NCBI RefSeq assembly: GCF_003049085.1
Contig: NZ_PIQX01000001.1
Coordinates: forward strand, 1 to 64,000
DNA: 64,000 bases
Reading direction: 5' to 3'
Source: Campylobacter concisus
GTDB lineage: Bacteria > Campylobacterota > Campylobacteria > Campylobacterales > Campylobacteraceae
The notes under the pieces are model-generated. The model saw nothing but the letters and a program-made list of their open reading frames with translations, made no database searches and had not been told where the DNA came from. Shown piece after piece: positions 52,576 to 61,826 of this stretch. Both the position numbers and the translations under genes were made by a program. Numbering within the stretch: the stretch's first letter is position 1; every line of letters begins with the position of its first letter.

Positions 52576-54828
52576 TTGATAAATAAAATTTTACTAGCTA
52601 TTTTTTGTTTGATAGTTGGCTTTTGCCTATCGTTTTTTAAATCTCCAAAAGAAGATGAGACACCAAAAGATACTACTCAAACGATTTATTCTATAAATTT
52701 TGACAATTTGCCAGAAGAAGAGAGACAAAAGTACATCAGCAAAGACGATCTTTACGAATATGGCGGATATATAACTCCAAAAAGCTATATCCAAAATTTT
52801 ACTGAAACGAACGATCAAAATTTATCAAATGATGTAAATGAACTTCAAGAACAAGTTCGTGAGCTAAGTAAAAAAAATAAAATTTTAGCTACTGATAATG
52901 TCGATATCAGCGAGAAAAATTTAGACTTTATAAGCAAAATTTCAGAGATGAAAAAAAATATCGAAAATGAAAAAAATGAGATAGTTGAGAAAAATCAAAA
53001 GACACTAGGCGAGCTTGAAGCGCAACACTTTGAAAACATACAAACTCTCACAAAACGGCTAAATGAAGCTCAAGCTGATATGATTGAGAGCTCAAAAGCC
53101 TATGAAAAAAAGATAATAGACCTTGAAAATGCGATAAATGAGGCAAAAAATGGCGATGAAAGTAAGGTAAAAGATATCGAAGCAAATTTTGCTAAATTTA
53201 AAGAGATGGCTGAGGCAAATTACACAGCTTTAAAAGAGCAAAATATAGAGCTAAATACGACACTGGCTCAAAAAGACGCGCTAATAAAAGAGTACGAAAA
53301 TACTCAAAATGAAAAAGATAAAAACGAAAAAAGAGAAATTTTGCTTTTAAAAGAGGAGATTGAGCGAGCAAAGAGTGATGCTAAGACACAAAAATTTAGC
53401 TACGAAAAAGAGATAAATGCACTAATTGATGGCTTTGAAACGCAAAAGAGTGTTATGGAGGATGAGCTTTCCAAAAAGGCAAATAAGATAATTGATCTTG
53501 AGGAGGCTCTTGAGTCAAGCAAGACTGCCTTAAAAGATAGAATTTATGAACTTGATGAGATAAAGAAAAATTTAAACTCAAAAGATTTGGCAGTTGAGAA
53601 CTATAATGGTAAAAATTTAGAGCTAAACGCCTCTCTTGCGGCACTTCATAAAAGTTTTAATGATCTAAAAGAAAAAAATCTTAAAAGCGAGCAGGAAAAT
53701 AAACTCGCAAATGAAAATATAAGCTTGCTTAAAAAAGAGCTTGAGCGAGTAAATTTGATAAACAAAAAGCTAGAGAAGCAAAATTTAGATGCAAATGCAA
53801 GTCTAAGTGAGCTAAATAAAAAGCTAAATTTAAGTGAAGAGAGCCTTAAAAATGCACGAGATGAGCTAAAGACGCTTGATACAAAGACGAATAAATTTTT
53901 AAAAACTTTGTTTGAGCAAAATCAAACTATCTCTTTGCAGACCCAAAAGCTTGGTTTAAATGACAGTGAGCTGAAAAATTTAAGTGCAAAGATAAACTTA
54001 AAAGATGAAAAGATAAAAGAGCTGGAAAATAATCTCACACAAACAAGCCAAATGCTAGTAGCAAAGCAAAGTGAGCTAGAAGCTCAAAAAAGAACGCTAA
54101 AGATCGATATGCAAAACTATGAAATTTTGCGTCAGCAAATAAATATTTTGCAAAAAAAGATAGCCGATACGTCAGCTCTTTTTGCTGATAGCAATAAAAG
54201 TGGCGGTAAAAATTTACTAAGCTTACAAAATGAGCTTGAAAGTGCAAAACATAAGTTAAACGAGAGTAATAAGACGATTGAAAGGTTAAATTCTAAAATA
54301 AATGAACTTAGCTCATCTAGCGTAAAAGGAAGTCCAGTAAATGCCAAAATCATCGAACTTCAAAAAGATATCGAGCAAAATTTAAATAGGCAAGATGAGC
54401 TTGAAAATGAAAATGTGAATTTAAAAAATATTTTACAGGCGACAACTAAGCCAGAGACGCCAACAAAGCTAGTTTTGATCTCTAGCCTTGAGTGTGATGA
54501 CATGGACGCAAAAGATAAGATTAGCGTGATGTGTAAGAATAGAGTGAGCGAATTTTTGCAAAGATTTAACTCAAACTACCTTTATGAGATAATTCCGATC
54601 GTAGATAAGAAAAATTTTGTCATCCCGTCAAATGTGGCGCAAAGCATCAAAAAAGATGATCTTGGCAGGCTAAATAACTATGTAAATTATGGCGTTGGTA
54701 AAGAGCGCGCAAAGGCAGCAGCCGAGCTTATAAAAGAAGAATTTGGCGATTTTGCAAGGATCAGCTTTAGCTCAGAAGTGATCGTAAAAGATGTCACGCG
54801 TGGCTTTATCATCAAGGTTTATAGATGA
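52576..54828 (+). CDS. Long coiled-coil protein with an N-terminal membrane anchor and a globular C-terminal domain
   Basis: A 750-residue protein. Residues 1-21 (INKILLAIFCLIVGFCLSFF) form a membrane anchor; residues about 75-630 are almost continuous heptad coiled coil, rich in Lys, Glu, Leu and Asn; the last 125 residues are globular. The C-terminal block (GVGKERAKAAAELIKEEFGDFARISFSSEV) has the layout of an OmpA-like peptidoglycan-binding domain, though the classic residues are not all visible. Length and form suggest an envelope-spanning tether or polarity scaffold. No known family. The start is TTG 52576 with AAGG 7 bases upstream; its stop overlaps the methyltransferase gene (ATGA). 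Confidence 0.75.
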   Translation: MINKILLAIFCLIVGFCLSFFKSPKEDETPKDTTQTIYSINFDNLPEEERQKYISKDDLYEYGGYITPKSYIQNFTETNDQNLSNDVNELQEQVRELSKKNKILATDNVDISEKNLDFISKISEMKKNIENEKNEIVEKNQKTLGELEAQHFENIQTLTKRLNEAQADMIESSKAYEKKIIDLENAINEAKNGDESKVKDIEANFAKFKEMAEANYTALKEQNIELNTTLAQKDALIKEYENTQNEKDKNEKREILLLKEEIERAKSDAKTQKFSYEKEINALIDGFETQKSVMEDELSKKANKIIDLEEALESSKTALKDRIYELDEIKKNLNSKDLAVENYNGKNLELNASLAALHKSFNDLKEKNLKSEQENKLANENISLLKKELERVNLINKKLEKQNLDANASLSELNKKLNLSEESLKNARDELKTLDTKTNKFLKTLFEQNQTISLQTQKLGLNDSELKNLSAKINLKDEKIKELENNLTQTSQMLVAKQSELEAQKRTLKIDMQNYEILRQQINILQKKIADTSALFADSNKSGGKNLLSLQNELESAKHKLNESNKTIERLNSKINELSSSSVKGSPVNAKIIELQKDIEQNLNRQDELENENVNLKNILQATTKPETPTKLVLISSLECDDMDAKDKISVMCKNRVSEFLQRFNSNYLYEIIPIVDKKNFVIPSNVAQSIKKDDLGRLNNYVNYGVGKERAKAAAELIKEEFGDFARISFSSEVIVKDVTRGFIIKVYR

Positions 54829-55532
54829 TCTTGGCTCAGCTAAAAAGTGGCTATCGCTACAACAGCGATACGCTGGTACTTTATGATTTTATAAGCTCAA
54901 GTTTGAAAAATTTTTCAGGCAGGATTTTAGACGTTGGCTCAGGGTGCGGGATACTTGGGCTTTTGCTTAAACGCGACTTTAAAAATTCCAGCCTAAGCTT
55001 GCTTGATATCTTACAAATAAATGGTGAAATTTCTAAATTTAATACCAGTAAGAACGGCTTGGAGGCAGAAATTATAAATGCTAATTTTGCAGATTTTAAA
55101 GATAGTGAGAGATTTGACCTCATCGTATCAAATCCACCATTTTATCACGAGGGTGCAAAACAAAGCGAAGATGAGCATATAAAGGCTAGTAGATACACAA
55201 GCTCTTTGGGTCTAAAAGACTTTATAAAAGGTATAAGCGTAAATTTAAAGCCTCACAAAAGGGCGTTTTTTTGCTATGCACCTGATGATCTTAGTCAGAT
55301 TGTAGCGTGTCTAAAAGAGTTTAAGTTAAATTTAGTAAGCCTAAAATTTATTCATACAAAGGCTGATAAGCCAGCAAATTTGGCCTTGTTTGAGGTAAGA
55401 AATAATTCAAACTCAAAGCTAAAAATTTTGCCACCTTTGGTAATGAGCGAAAATGGCTCGCATACAAAAGAGGCGATTGAAATTTTTAAAAAAGCTGATA
55501 CAAACAGCGTTGATTATCAGGGGCTAGCGTGA
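54825..55532 (+). CDS. SAM-dependent methyltransferase, TrmN6-like
   Basis: A 235-residue class I methyltransferase. It has the SAM motif LDVGSGCGILGLLL near residue 36 and the NPPF catalytic motif of N6-adenine enzymes (IVSNPPFYHEG) near residue 105. It resembles the tRNA1(Val) A37 methyltransferase TrmN6/YfiC, but other substrates of the NPPF group (for example ribosomal or DNA bases) cannot be excluded. Coupled by ATGA overlap to the genes on both sides. Confidence 0.82.
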   Translation: MILAQLKSGYRYNSDTLVLYDFISSSLKNFSGRILDVGSGCGILGLLLKRDFKNSSLSLLDILQINGEISKFNTSKNGLEAEIINANFADFKDSERFDLIVSNPPFYHEGAKQSEDEHIKASRYTSSLGLKDFIKGISVNLKPHKRAFFCYAPDDLSQIVACLKEFKLNLVSLKFIHTKADKPANLALFEVRNNSNSKLKILPPLVMSENGSHTKEAIEIFKKADTNSVDYQGLA

Positions 55533-55894
55533 GGGTGCAAGGTTTTAGCTATGAGTTTGATGCCAGCTTTTGCGAGAGCTGCGGCGGTAAGTGTTGCACG
55601 GGAGAGAGTGGCTACATCTGGATAAATGAAGAAGAAATTTCAAAATTTTGCACTGCATTTCATATGAGTAAAGATGAGTTTGAAAAGCAGTTTTTAATAA
55701 GAGTTGGGCTAAGGTGTAGCATAAAAGAGAAGCCTTATGAAGATGGCTTTGCTTGTGTATTTTTTGATGAAAAAAATAAAAACTGCTCAGTCTATGAGCT
55801 AAGGCCACAGCAGTGTAGGACTTTTCCGTTTTGGAATTATTTTAAAAAAAATTTAAAGGAGCTAAAAGCAGAATGCATTGGCGTAAAATTTTAG
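55529..55894 (+). CDS. YkgJ family cysteine cluster protein
   Basis: A 121-residue protein of the YkgJ (UPF0153) type with eight cysteines in the metal-cluster pattern CESCGGKCC, then RCSIK, ACVF, NCSVYELRPQQCRTFPFW. These proteins probably bind zinc or an Fe-S cluster; function unknown. The start is GTG 55529, overlapping the methyltransferase stop. Its 3' end overlaps the TPR gene by 22 bases. Confidence 0.85.
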   Translation: MRVQGFSYEFDASFCESCGGKCCTGESGYIWINEEEISKFCTAFHMSKDEFEKQFLIRVGLRCSIKEKPYEDGFACVFFDEKNKNCSVYELRPQQCRTFPFWNYFKKNLKELKAECIGVKF

Positions 55895-57138
55895 TATTTT
55901 TTATGAGCGTATTTTTTAATTCGCAGCTACTTTTGGCTGACGATAATAAAAGTATAAATTTACGCCTAATGCAGGCTTTATTGTTTCAAGATAGCGGAGA
56001 TGTGAATGCTAGCATTCAAGCTTACTCAAACATTTTTAAAGATACAAATCAAAAAGCTTATTTAAAAGAGGCGATCAAACTCGCCTTTGCTACAAAAAAT
56101 GAAAATTTAGACGCTTTGATAAGTGAAGGCGAAAAAAGCTTAAAAGACGACAGCGATTTTATCCGTATAAAGGTGGCAAATTTAGTAAATCTTTCAAAGC
56201 TAAATGAGGCTAAAAGTTTAATGCAAGAGCTTGCCACAAAAGAGCCAAATGCTCAAAATTTACTCATGCTTGGCACAATTTGTATGATGCAAAATGAAAC
56301 AACGACTGCACTAAAATACTTTGAAGAGGCATACTCGCTAAAGCAAGAAGAAGAAAATTTGCTCCGCATCGTTGATATTTTGATAAATCGCATGGATAAG
56401 ATAAAAGACGCTACAAAATATCTTGAAAAATTTAAAGATGAACAAGGCTGCACGCTAAAGACTTGCGAGCTTTTGGCTGAAATTTACTCCCAGCAAAGAA
56501 ATTTCCCAAAGGTGATCGAACTCTTTGAAGAGCTTTATGAGCTAAATCACGACACTTCTTATCTTGATAAGATCGTGCAGTTTTTTATCTATGATAAAAA
56601 TTACAAAGCAGCAATTGAAATTTTAAAAAAATATAGCTACAACGATATAGCGCTTATGGATCTTTATGCGGCGACTAGTAATTTTGGTGACGCATACATA
56701 CTTGCTGTTAAAATTTATAACGATAGCAGGGATTTAAATTTTTTAGCAAAAGCCGCGATTTACGAATACGAGATGAATAAAGATAACTTGAACGAACAAA
56801 AAATGTCTGAAATTTTAGACAAATTTGAAGCTAGCGTGCCAAAGCTAGAAAATGATATGTTTTTTAACTATTATGGCTACTTGCTGATAGATCATGATAT
56901 TGACCCTAGAAAGGGTATAGAGCTTGTGCAAAAGGCGCTTGCTATCTCGCCTGAGTCGCCTTATTATGAGGATTCGCTAGCGTGGGGATATTTTAAGCTT
57001 GGTGAGTGCAAAAAGGCAAAGGGCATTATGCAGCATGCAATGAAAGATATTGATTTTAGAGCTTCAAAAGAGGCAAAAGAGCATTTGCACCTAATAGAGC
57101 GCTGTATAATAAATCTAAACAAAAGGCTTAAAAAATGA
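55873..57138 (+). CDS. Exported TPR-repeat protein
   Basis: A 421-residue periplasmic or outer-envelope protein. The N-terminal signal peptide ([19 protein letters not shown], cleaved near residue 22) precedes about nine TPR helix pairs, e.g. [62 protein letters not shown]. It looks like a protein-protein scaffold for envelope assembly. Its partner is unknown. It overlaps both neighbours, so all genes from the flavoprotein to mnmH are probably one transcript. Confidence 0.82.
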   Translation: MHWRKILVFFMSVFFNSQLLLADDNKSINLRLMQALLFQDSGDVNASIQAYSNIFKDTNQKAYLKEAIKLAFATKNENLDALISEGEKSLKDDSDFIRIKVANLVNLSKLNEAKSLMQELATKEPNAQNLLMLGTICMMQNETTTALKYFEEAYSLKQEEENLLRIVDILINRMDKIKDATKYLEKFKDEQGCTLKTCELLAEIYSQQRNFPKVIELFEELYELNHDTSYLDKIVQFFIYDKNYKAAIEILKKYSYNDIALMDLYAATSNFGDAYILAVKIYNDSRDLNFLAKAAIYEYEMNKDNLNEQKMSEILDKFEASVPKLENDMFFNYYGYLLIDHDIDPRKGIELVQKALAISPESPYYEDSLAWGYFKLGECKKAKGIMQHAMKDIDFRASKEAKEHLHLIERCIINLNKRLKK

Positions 57139-57920
57139 TACTTGATGAGATAATTAAAAAAACTAAAGATGATCTTGAAAAAAGAAAAGCAGACTTCCCT
57201 GAGGAGTGGCTTGGCCGCTCGCTCGCGTACAATCCATACGTGCCAAGAGATGTTTTAAATGCGCTTAGAGCAAGTCAAAATGAGCCGATAAAAATAATAG
57301 CGGAGATTAAAAAAGCAAGCCCAAGTAAGGGCGTGATAAGAGAAGACTTTGAACCTATAAAAATCGCTCAGGAATACGAGCCATACGCAAATGCTTTTAG
57401 TATCTTGACTGAACCACATTGGTTTAAAGGCAACATCGAGTATATCACGCAGGTTAGGCGCTACGCATCAAGGACGATCCTTAGAAAAGATTTTATTATT
57501 GATAAGTATCAAATTCTTGAAGCTCTTGTTTATGGGGCAGACTTTATCTTGCTCATCGCAAAAGCATTAACTCAAAACGAGCTAAAAGAGCTTTTAGACT
57601 ACGCTCATCATTTAGGTCTTGAAGTTTTGGTTGAAACTCACGACGCAAGCGATGTAAAAAAGGCTATCTTTGCAGGAGCAAATATAATAGGTATAAATCA
57701 CCGAAATTTAGATGATTTTACGATGGATATGAGCCTTTGTGAGAAGCTCATACCACTTTTGCCAAATGGCAAGATAATAGTTGCTGAAAGCGGTCTTTAC
57801 GAGCATGAACAGCTTAGAGAGCTAAGTAAAATAGGCGTAGATGCTTTCTTGATAGGAGAGCATTTTATGAGGCAAGATGATATAAAAAATGCCGTCAAAA
57901 AGATAAAGGAGGGCGAGTAA
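57135..57920 (+). CDS. trpC: Indole-3-glycerol phosphate synthase
   Basis: A 261-residue TIM-barrel enzyme of tryptophan synthesis that closes the indole ring. The motifs [13 protein letters not shown] (catalytic Glu and Lys), [22 protein letters not shown] (catalytic Lys), [11 protein letters not shown] and VAESGL are complete. It stands apart from other trp genes, as in several epsilonproteobacteria. Coupled by ATGA to the TPR gene and by TAATG to the HIT gene. Confidence 0.95.
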   Translation: MILDEIIKKTKDDLEKRKADFPEEWLGRSLAYNPYVPRDVLNALRASQNEPIKIIAEIKKASPSKGVIREDFEPIKIAQEYEPYANAFSILTEPHWFKGNIEYITQVRRYASRTILRKDFIIDKYQILEALVYGADFILLIAKALTQNELKELLDYAHHLGLEVLVETHDASDVKKAIFAGANIIGINHRNLDDFTMDMSLCEKLIPLLPNGKIIVAESGLYEHEQLRELSKIGVDAFLIGEHFMRQDDIKNAVKKIKEGE

Positions 57921-58402
57921 TGCAGCACCTTTGTGCCCCTTGGAGAAGCGAATACTTTAGTGCTAAAAAAGATAGCTGTGTTTTTTGTGATGTTATAAAC
58001 TCAGATGATGATGATAAAAATGGCGTACTTTTTCGAGCTAAACATTGTTTTGGGATTATGAATTTATATCCGTATTCTCCAGGTCATTTTATGATAATAC
58101 CAAATCAGCATACCGACAAGATCGAAGAGCTTGATGAGCAGACTTGGTTTGAGATGAGTAAATTTGTAAGGCTTGGAGTTGAAATTTTAAAAAAAGAGCT
58201 TTATGCTAATGGCGTAAATATAGGTATGAATTTAGGCAAGGCAGCGGGAGCTGGCATAGCTGAGCATGTGCATTATCACCTTGTGCCAAGGTGGAGCGGA
58301 GATACAAATTTTATAACTACCATCTCTGATGTGAGAGTAAATGGCACGCCATTTTATCCACTTTTTGAGAAACTAAAAAAGGCATTTAGTGCCATTATTT
58401 GA
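57920..58402 (+). CDS. HIT family nucleotide hydrolase
   Basis: A 160-residue histidine-triad protein. The active site is EHVHYHLVPRW (H-x-H-x-H), and CVFC with a later His gives the zinc site. It most likely hydrolyses diadenosine polyphosphates or AMP-linked substrates in the cytoplasm. The long N-terminal lead [17 protein letters not shown] is typical of the Ap4A-type subgroup. It overlaps the next gene by 14 bases. Confidence 0.9.
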   Translation: MQHLCAPWRSEYFSAKKDSCVFCDVINSDDDDKNGVLFRAKHCFGIMNLYPYSPGHFMIIPNQHTDKIEELDEQTWFEMSKFVRLGVEILKKELYANGVNIGMNLGKAAGAGIAEHVHYHLVPRWSGDTNFITTISDVRVNGTPFYPLFEKLKKAFSAII

Positions 58403-59396
58403 GCTTGATGTAGAGCAGTGGCTAGAGAAAAGAAGCTCTTTTGAAATTTTAATAGACGCAAGATCGCCACATGAATTTTTATATTCACACATAAAAGATG
58501 CCATAAATTTATATGCTTTAAATGACGCGGAACATAAAGAGGTAGGCACACTCTATAAAAGCGATAGATTCCTAGCAAAGAGTCTTGGTGCAAAGTATAT
58601 CTGCAAAAATTTACAAAATATCATTGATGAGGTTTATAAAAGAGCCAAGGTTGGTTCAGCTATTGGCATCTACTGCGCTAAAGGCGGGCTTAGATCAAAT
58701 TCTGTTGGCTATGTGCTAAGCATGATAGGATATAGAGTTTTTAGACTTAGTGGCGGTTATAAAGCTTATAGAAATCACGTTTTAGAATTTCTAAATCGAC
58801 CTTTAAGCACGAAATTTATCACTCTTTTTGGCAATACTGGCTGCTACAAAAGTAAGCTCATAAGGGCTCTAAGCCCGTCAATAGACCTTGAAGCTATGGC
58901 AAATCATTTAGGATCTGTCTTTGGGGCAATAAATGGCGCGCAGCCAAGCCAAAAAAGCTTTGAAGATGCGTTGTTTGAAAAGCTCATAACGCTAAAAGAT
59001 AAAATTTGCTTTATTGAGGGTGAGAGCAGAAGGATAGGCTCATTAAGTTTGCCAAAAAGTCTTTATGAGGCGATGCGTAGTGGCATAAATGTCGAAGTAA
59101 GTGCAAGTTTAGAAAAAAGAATTTCTTGTATAGTAGATGACTATAAAAGTGTGGATAAATCTTTTTTTGACGAGTGTATGAAGAAAATTTCGCCATTTAT
59201 CGATAAAAAAGCTAGAGATGAAGCTATGGCTAAATTTAATGAAAATGACATTGCTAAAGTAGCTGAAATTTTACTCACAAAATACTACGATAAAGTCTAT
59301 AAGAAAAATGAAAATATTAATATTTTTATAAATTCTGATGACTTTGACGAAGCCGTTAAAAAGCTAAATGATATAAAAAATGAAGCAAAATTTTAG
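58389..59396 (+). CDS. mnmH: tRNA 2-selenouridine synthase MnmH (SelU)
   Basis: A 335-residue two-domain protein: N-terminal rhodanese domain (residues 1-130) with the catalytic cysteine in YCAKGGLRSNS and the ends of the family in RLSGGYKAYR, then a P-loop domain starting at LFGNTGCYKSKLI. It replaces sulfur by selenium at U34 of certain tRNAs, via geranylation. The Walker A reads GxxGxYKS, with Tyr in place of the usual last glycine, which is odd. The start is GTG 58389, 6 bases after AAAAGG. A terminator includes its stop codon. Confidence 0.87.
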   Translation: MPLFELDVEQWLEKRSSFEILIDARSPHEFLYSHIKDAINLYALNDAEHKEVGTLYKSDRFLAKSLGAKYICKNLQNIIDEVYKRAKVGSAIGIYCAKGGLRSNSVGYVLSMIGYRVFRLSGGYKAYRNHVLEFLNRPLSTKFITLFGNTGCYKSKLIRALSPSIDLEAMANHLGSVFGAINGAQPSQKSFEDALFEKLITLKDKICFIEGESRRIGSLSLPKSLYEAMRSGINVEVSASLEKRISCIVDDYKSVDKSFFDECMKKISPFIDKKARDEAMAKFNENDIAKVAEILLTKYYDKVYKKNENINIFINSDDFDEAVKKLNDIKNEAKF

Positions 59397-59427
59397 GCTT
59401 ATTTTAATTAAAAAATTAAGCCTAAAA
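59391..59427 (+). terminator. Terminator at the end of mnmH
   Basis: TTTTAGGCTTA (59391-59401) and TAAGCCTAAAA (59417-59427) form a perfect 11-pair stem with a 15-base loop, then TTTATAC. The TAG stop of mnmH (59394-59396) is inside the first arm. Confidence 0.7.
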
Positions 59428-59628
59428 TTTATACAAATGAGTTTTAGCTCTTAAAAATTTTATAGTCTTTGCTCACTTAAATTTATCAATTTTACTAAAA
59501 ATAATATGTTTAGTTTTATGTAAAATATTTTGTATTATTTTTTTAAATTAGTTAAAAATTTTTCAAGAAAATCAAAGCAATACCTAAAATTCGCTAGAAA
59601 GTTAAAATGGATTTAAAATGCTTTGGGA

Positions 59629-59634
59629 TATAAT
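59629..59634 (+). promoter_or_regulatory. -10 box (TATAAT) of the ilvB operon
   Basis: TATAAT 31 bases before ATG 59665, in the A/T-rich gap after the mnmH terminator (59428-59660), in which I see no gene and no leader peptide or attenuator. Confidence 0.6.
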
Positions 59635-59664
59635 TTGCGATAAATTTATCAAAAGGCTAAAGTG

Positions 59665-61362
59665 ATGATAAAACAGATTTCTGGTTCACAGATGATAAGC
59701 GAGGCCTTGCACGAAGAGGGCGTTGAGATAGTTTTTGGCTATCCTGGCGGTGCAGCTTTAAATATCTACGACGAAACATACAAGCAGACTTATTTTAAAC
59801 ACGTTTTGGTTCGCCACGAGCAAGCAGCCGTTCACGCGGCCGATGGATACGCTAGAGTTAGTGGTAAAGTTGGCGTTGCTTTTGTGACAAGTGGCCCTGG
59901 CTTTACAAATGCTGTCACTGGCCTTGCAACAGCTTATAGCGACAGCATACCGATCGTGCTTATAAGTGGTCAAGTACCAACATTTATGATCGGCACAGAT
60001 GCTTTTCAAGAGATCGATGCGGTCGGCATTTCACGCCCCTGTGTTAAGCATAACTTTTTAGTTAATAGCGTCGAAGAGCTACCTCGTATCATAAAAGAGG
60101 CCTTTTACATCGCAAGATCAGGCCGTCCAGGACCAGTTCATATCGATATCCCAAAAAATATCACATCAAGACTTGGAGATTTTGTATATCCAAAAGAAAT
60201 TTCTATCCCAAGTTACAAACCGACCTATAAGGGCAACTCAAAACAGATAAAAAAAGCAGCAGTTGCGATAAATGAAGCTAAAAGGCCGCTTCTATACATC
60301 GGTGGCGGTGCGATCGCATCTGGAGCTAGTGATATTATCCGTAAATTTATGCAAAAAACTGGCATCCCAGCGGTCGAGACGCTGATGGCGCTTGGCGTAC
60401 TTGACGCAAAAGATGAGCTAAATTTAGGCATGGCAGGCATGCATGGCAGCTACGCTTCAAATATGGCACTTAGCGAGTGCGACCTTCTCGTTTCGCTTGG
60501 GGCTAGGTTTTGTGATAGGATCACTGGCAGGACGGATGAGTTTGCCAAACATGCAAAGATAATTCACATCGATATCGATCCAAGCTCCATCTCAAAGATC
60601 ATAAATGCCCACTATCCAATCGTTGGTGATCTTACAAACGTGCTAACTGAGCTTTATGAAGAAGTCAATGCAAAGCCTGAAAACTACGCACCTTGGAGAG
60701 AAATTTTATATAGATATTCTAAGTTAAATCCACTTGGCTACACAGATAGCGACAAGGTCTTAAAGCCACAATGGGTCATCGAAGAGACCGCAAAGATAGC
60801 AGGAGCTGATGCGATAATCTCAACAGACGTCGGCCAGCACCAAATGTGGGTGGCGCAGTTTTATCCGTTTAACCGAGCAAGACAGCTTGTCACAAGTGGC
60901 GGACTTGGCACAATGGGATACGGCCTCCCTGCAGCGATCGGCGCAAAATGTGCAAAACCAGACAATCTTGTTATAAATTTTACAGGTGATGGCTCAATAC
61001 TTATGAATATCCAAGAGTTGATGACGGCTCATGAGATAAATATGCCCGTTATAAACATCATTTTAAACAACAACTTCTTAGGCATGGTTCGTCAGTGGCA
61101 GACATTTTTCTATGAAAAACGCTACTCATCGACTGATCTTAGCTTGCAACCTGATTTTGTAAAGATCGCTGAAGGATTTGGCGGAGTTGGCTTTGTTTGC
61201 AAGAGTAAGGATGAGTTTAGAAAGGCTTTAAAAGAAGCGATCGATAGTAAAAAATCAGCAATGATCGACGTTAGGATCGACCGCTTTGAGGACGTGCTTC
61301 CTATGGTTCCAGCTGGAGCTGCGATTTATAATATGATATTAAAGAGCAAGGAAGAAAAATGA
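59665..61362 (+). CDS. ilvB: Acetolactate synthase large subunit
   Basis: A 565-residue thiamine-diphosphate enzyme, the first committed step of valine, leucine and isoleucine synthesis. It has the catalytic Glu in VRHEQAAVHAADGYAR, the ThDP motif GDGSILMNIQELMTAHEINMP (GDGx24-27NN form), NNFLGMVRQWQ, and the FAD-binding centre. Length is standard. ATG 59665 has AAGG 8 bases upstream; a GTG directly before it is an alternative. It overlaps ilvN by 4 bases. Confidence 0.95.
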   Translation: MIKQISGSQMISEALHEEGVEIVFGYPGGAALNIYDETYKQTYFKHVLVRHEQAAVHAADGYARVSGKVGVAFVTSGPGFTNAVTGLATAYSDSIPIVLISGQVPTFMIGTDAFQEIDAVGISRPCVKHNFLVNSVEELPRIIKEAFYIARSGRPGPVHIDIPKNITSRLGDFVYPKEISIPSYKPTYKGNSKQIKKAAVAINEAKRPLLYIGGGAIASGASDIIRKFMQKTGIPAVETLMALGVLDAKDELNLGMAGMHGSYASNMALSECDLLVSLGARFCDRITGRTDEFAKHAKIIHIDIDPSSISKIINAHYPIVGDLTNVLTELYEEVNAKPENYAPWREILYRYSKLNPLGYTDSDKVLKPQWVIEETAKIAGADAIISTDVGQHQMWVAQFYPFNRARQLVTSGGLGTMGYGLPAAIGAKCAKPDNLVINFTGDGSILMNIQELMTAHEINMPVINIILNNNFLGMVRQWQTFFYEKRYSSTDLSLQPDFVKIAEGFGGVGFVCKSKDEFRKALKEAIDSKKSAMIDVRIDRFEDVLPMVPAGAAIYNMILKSKEEK

Positions 61363-61826
61363 GTATCAGAAGAACGATATCAGTTATAGTTTTAAATGAA
61401 CACGGCGTTTTGGCTAGAATTTCTGGACTTTTTGCAGGCAGAGGCTACAACATCGATACACTCACCGTTGCTCCGATACCTGAGAGCAATTTCTCAAGGT
61501 TAAGTATAGTCACAAGCGGCGACGAGAGAGTTTTAGAGCAGATCGTAAAACAGCTTCATAAGCTCATACCTACATATAAAGTTATAGAAAGTGGCGAATT
61601 TGTCGAAAAAGAGATGGCGCTCGTAAAAATTCCGCTTGGTGAAAATTTCGCCGGCCTTGAGGCGATACTAAAGTCGTACAATGGTATCGTTACAAATACA
61701 AATGAAAACTACATCGTTGTCATGGTGGCTGACGATGCGAGTAGGATAGAGAGCTTTTTAAAATCGATAAAGAAATTTAACCCAGTTGACGTCGTACGTG
61801 GCGGATCTGTGATAATGGATATATGA
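61359..61826 (+). CDS. ilvN: Acetolactate synthase small (regulatory) subunit
   Basis: A 155-residue subunit that gives IlvB high activity and feedback inhibition by valine. It has the ACT domain ISVIVLNEHGVLARISGLFAGRGYNIDTLTV and a C-terminal second domain ending VVRGGSVIMDI. Coupled to both neighbours by ATGA-type overlaps. Confidence 0.94.
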   Translation: MSIRRTISVIVLNEHGVLARISGLFAGRGYNIDTLTVAPIPESNFSRLSIVTSGDERVLEQIVKQLHKLIPTYKVIESGEFVEKEMALVKIPLGENFAGLEAILKSYNGIVTNTNENYIVVMVADDASRIESFLKSIKKFNPVDVVRGGSVIMDI

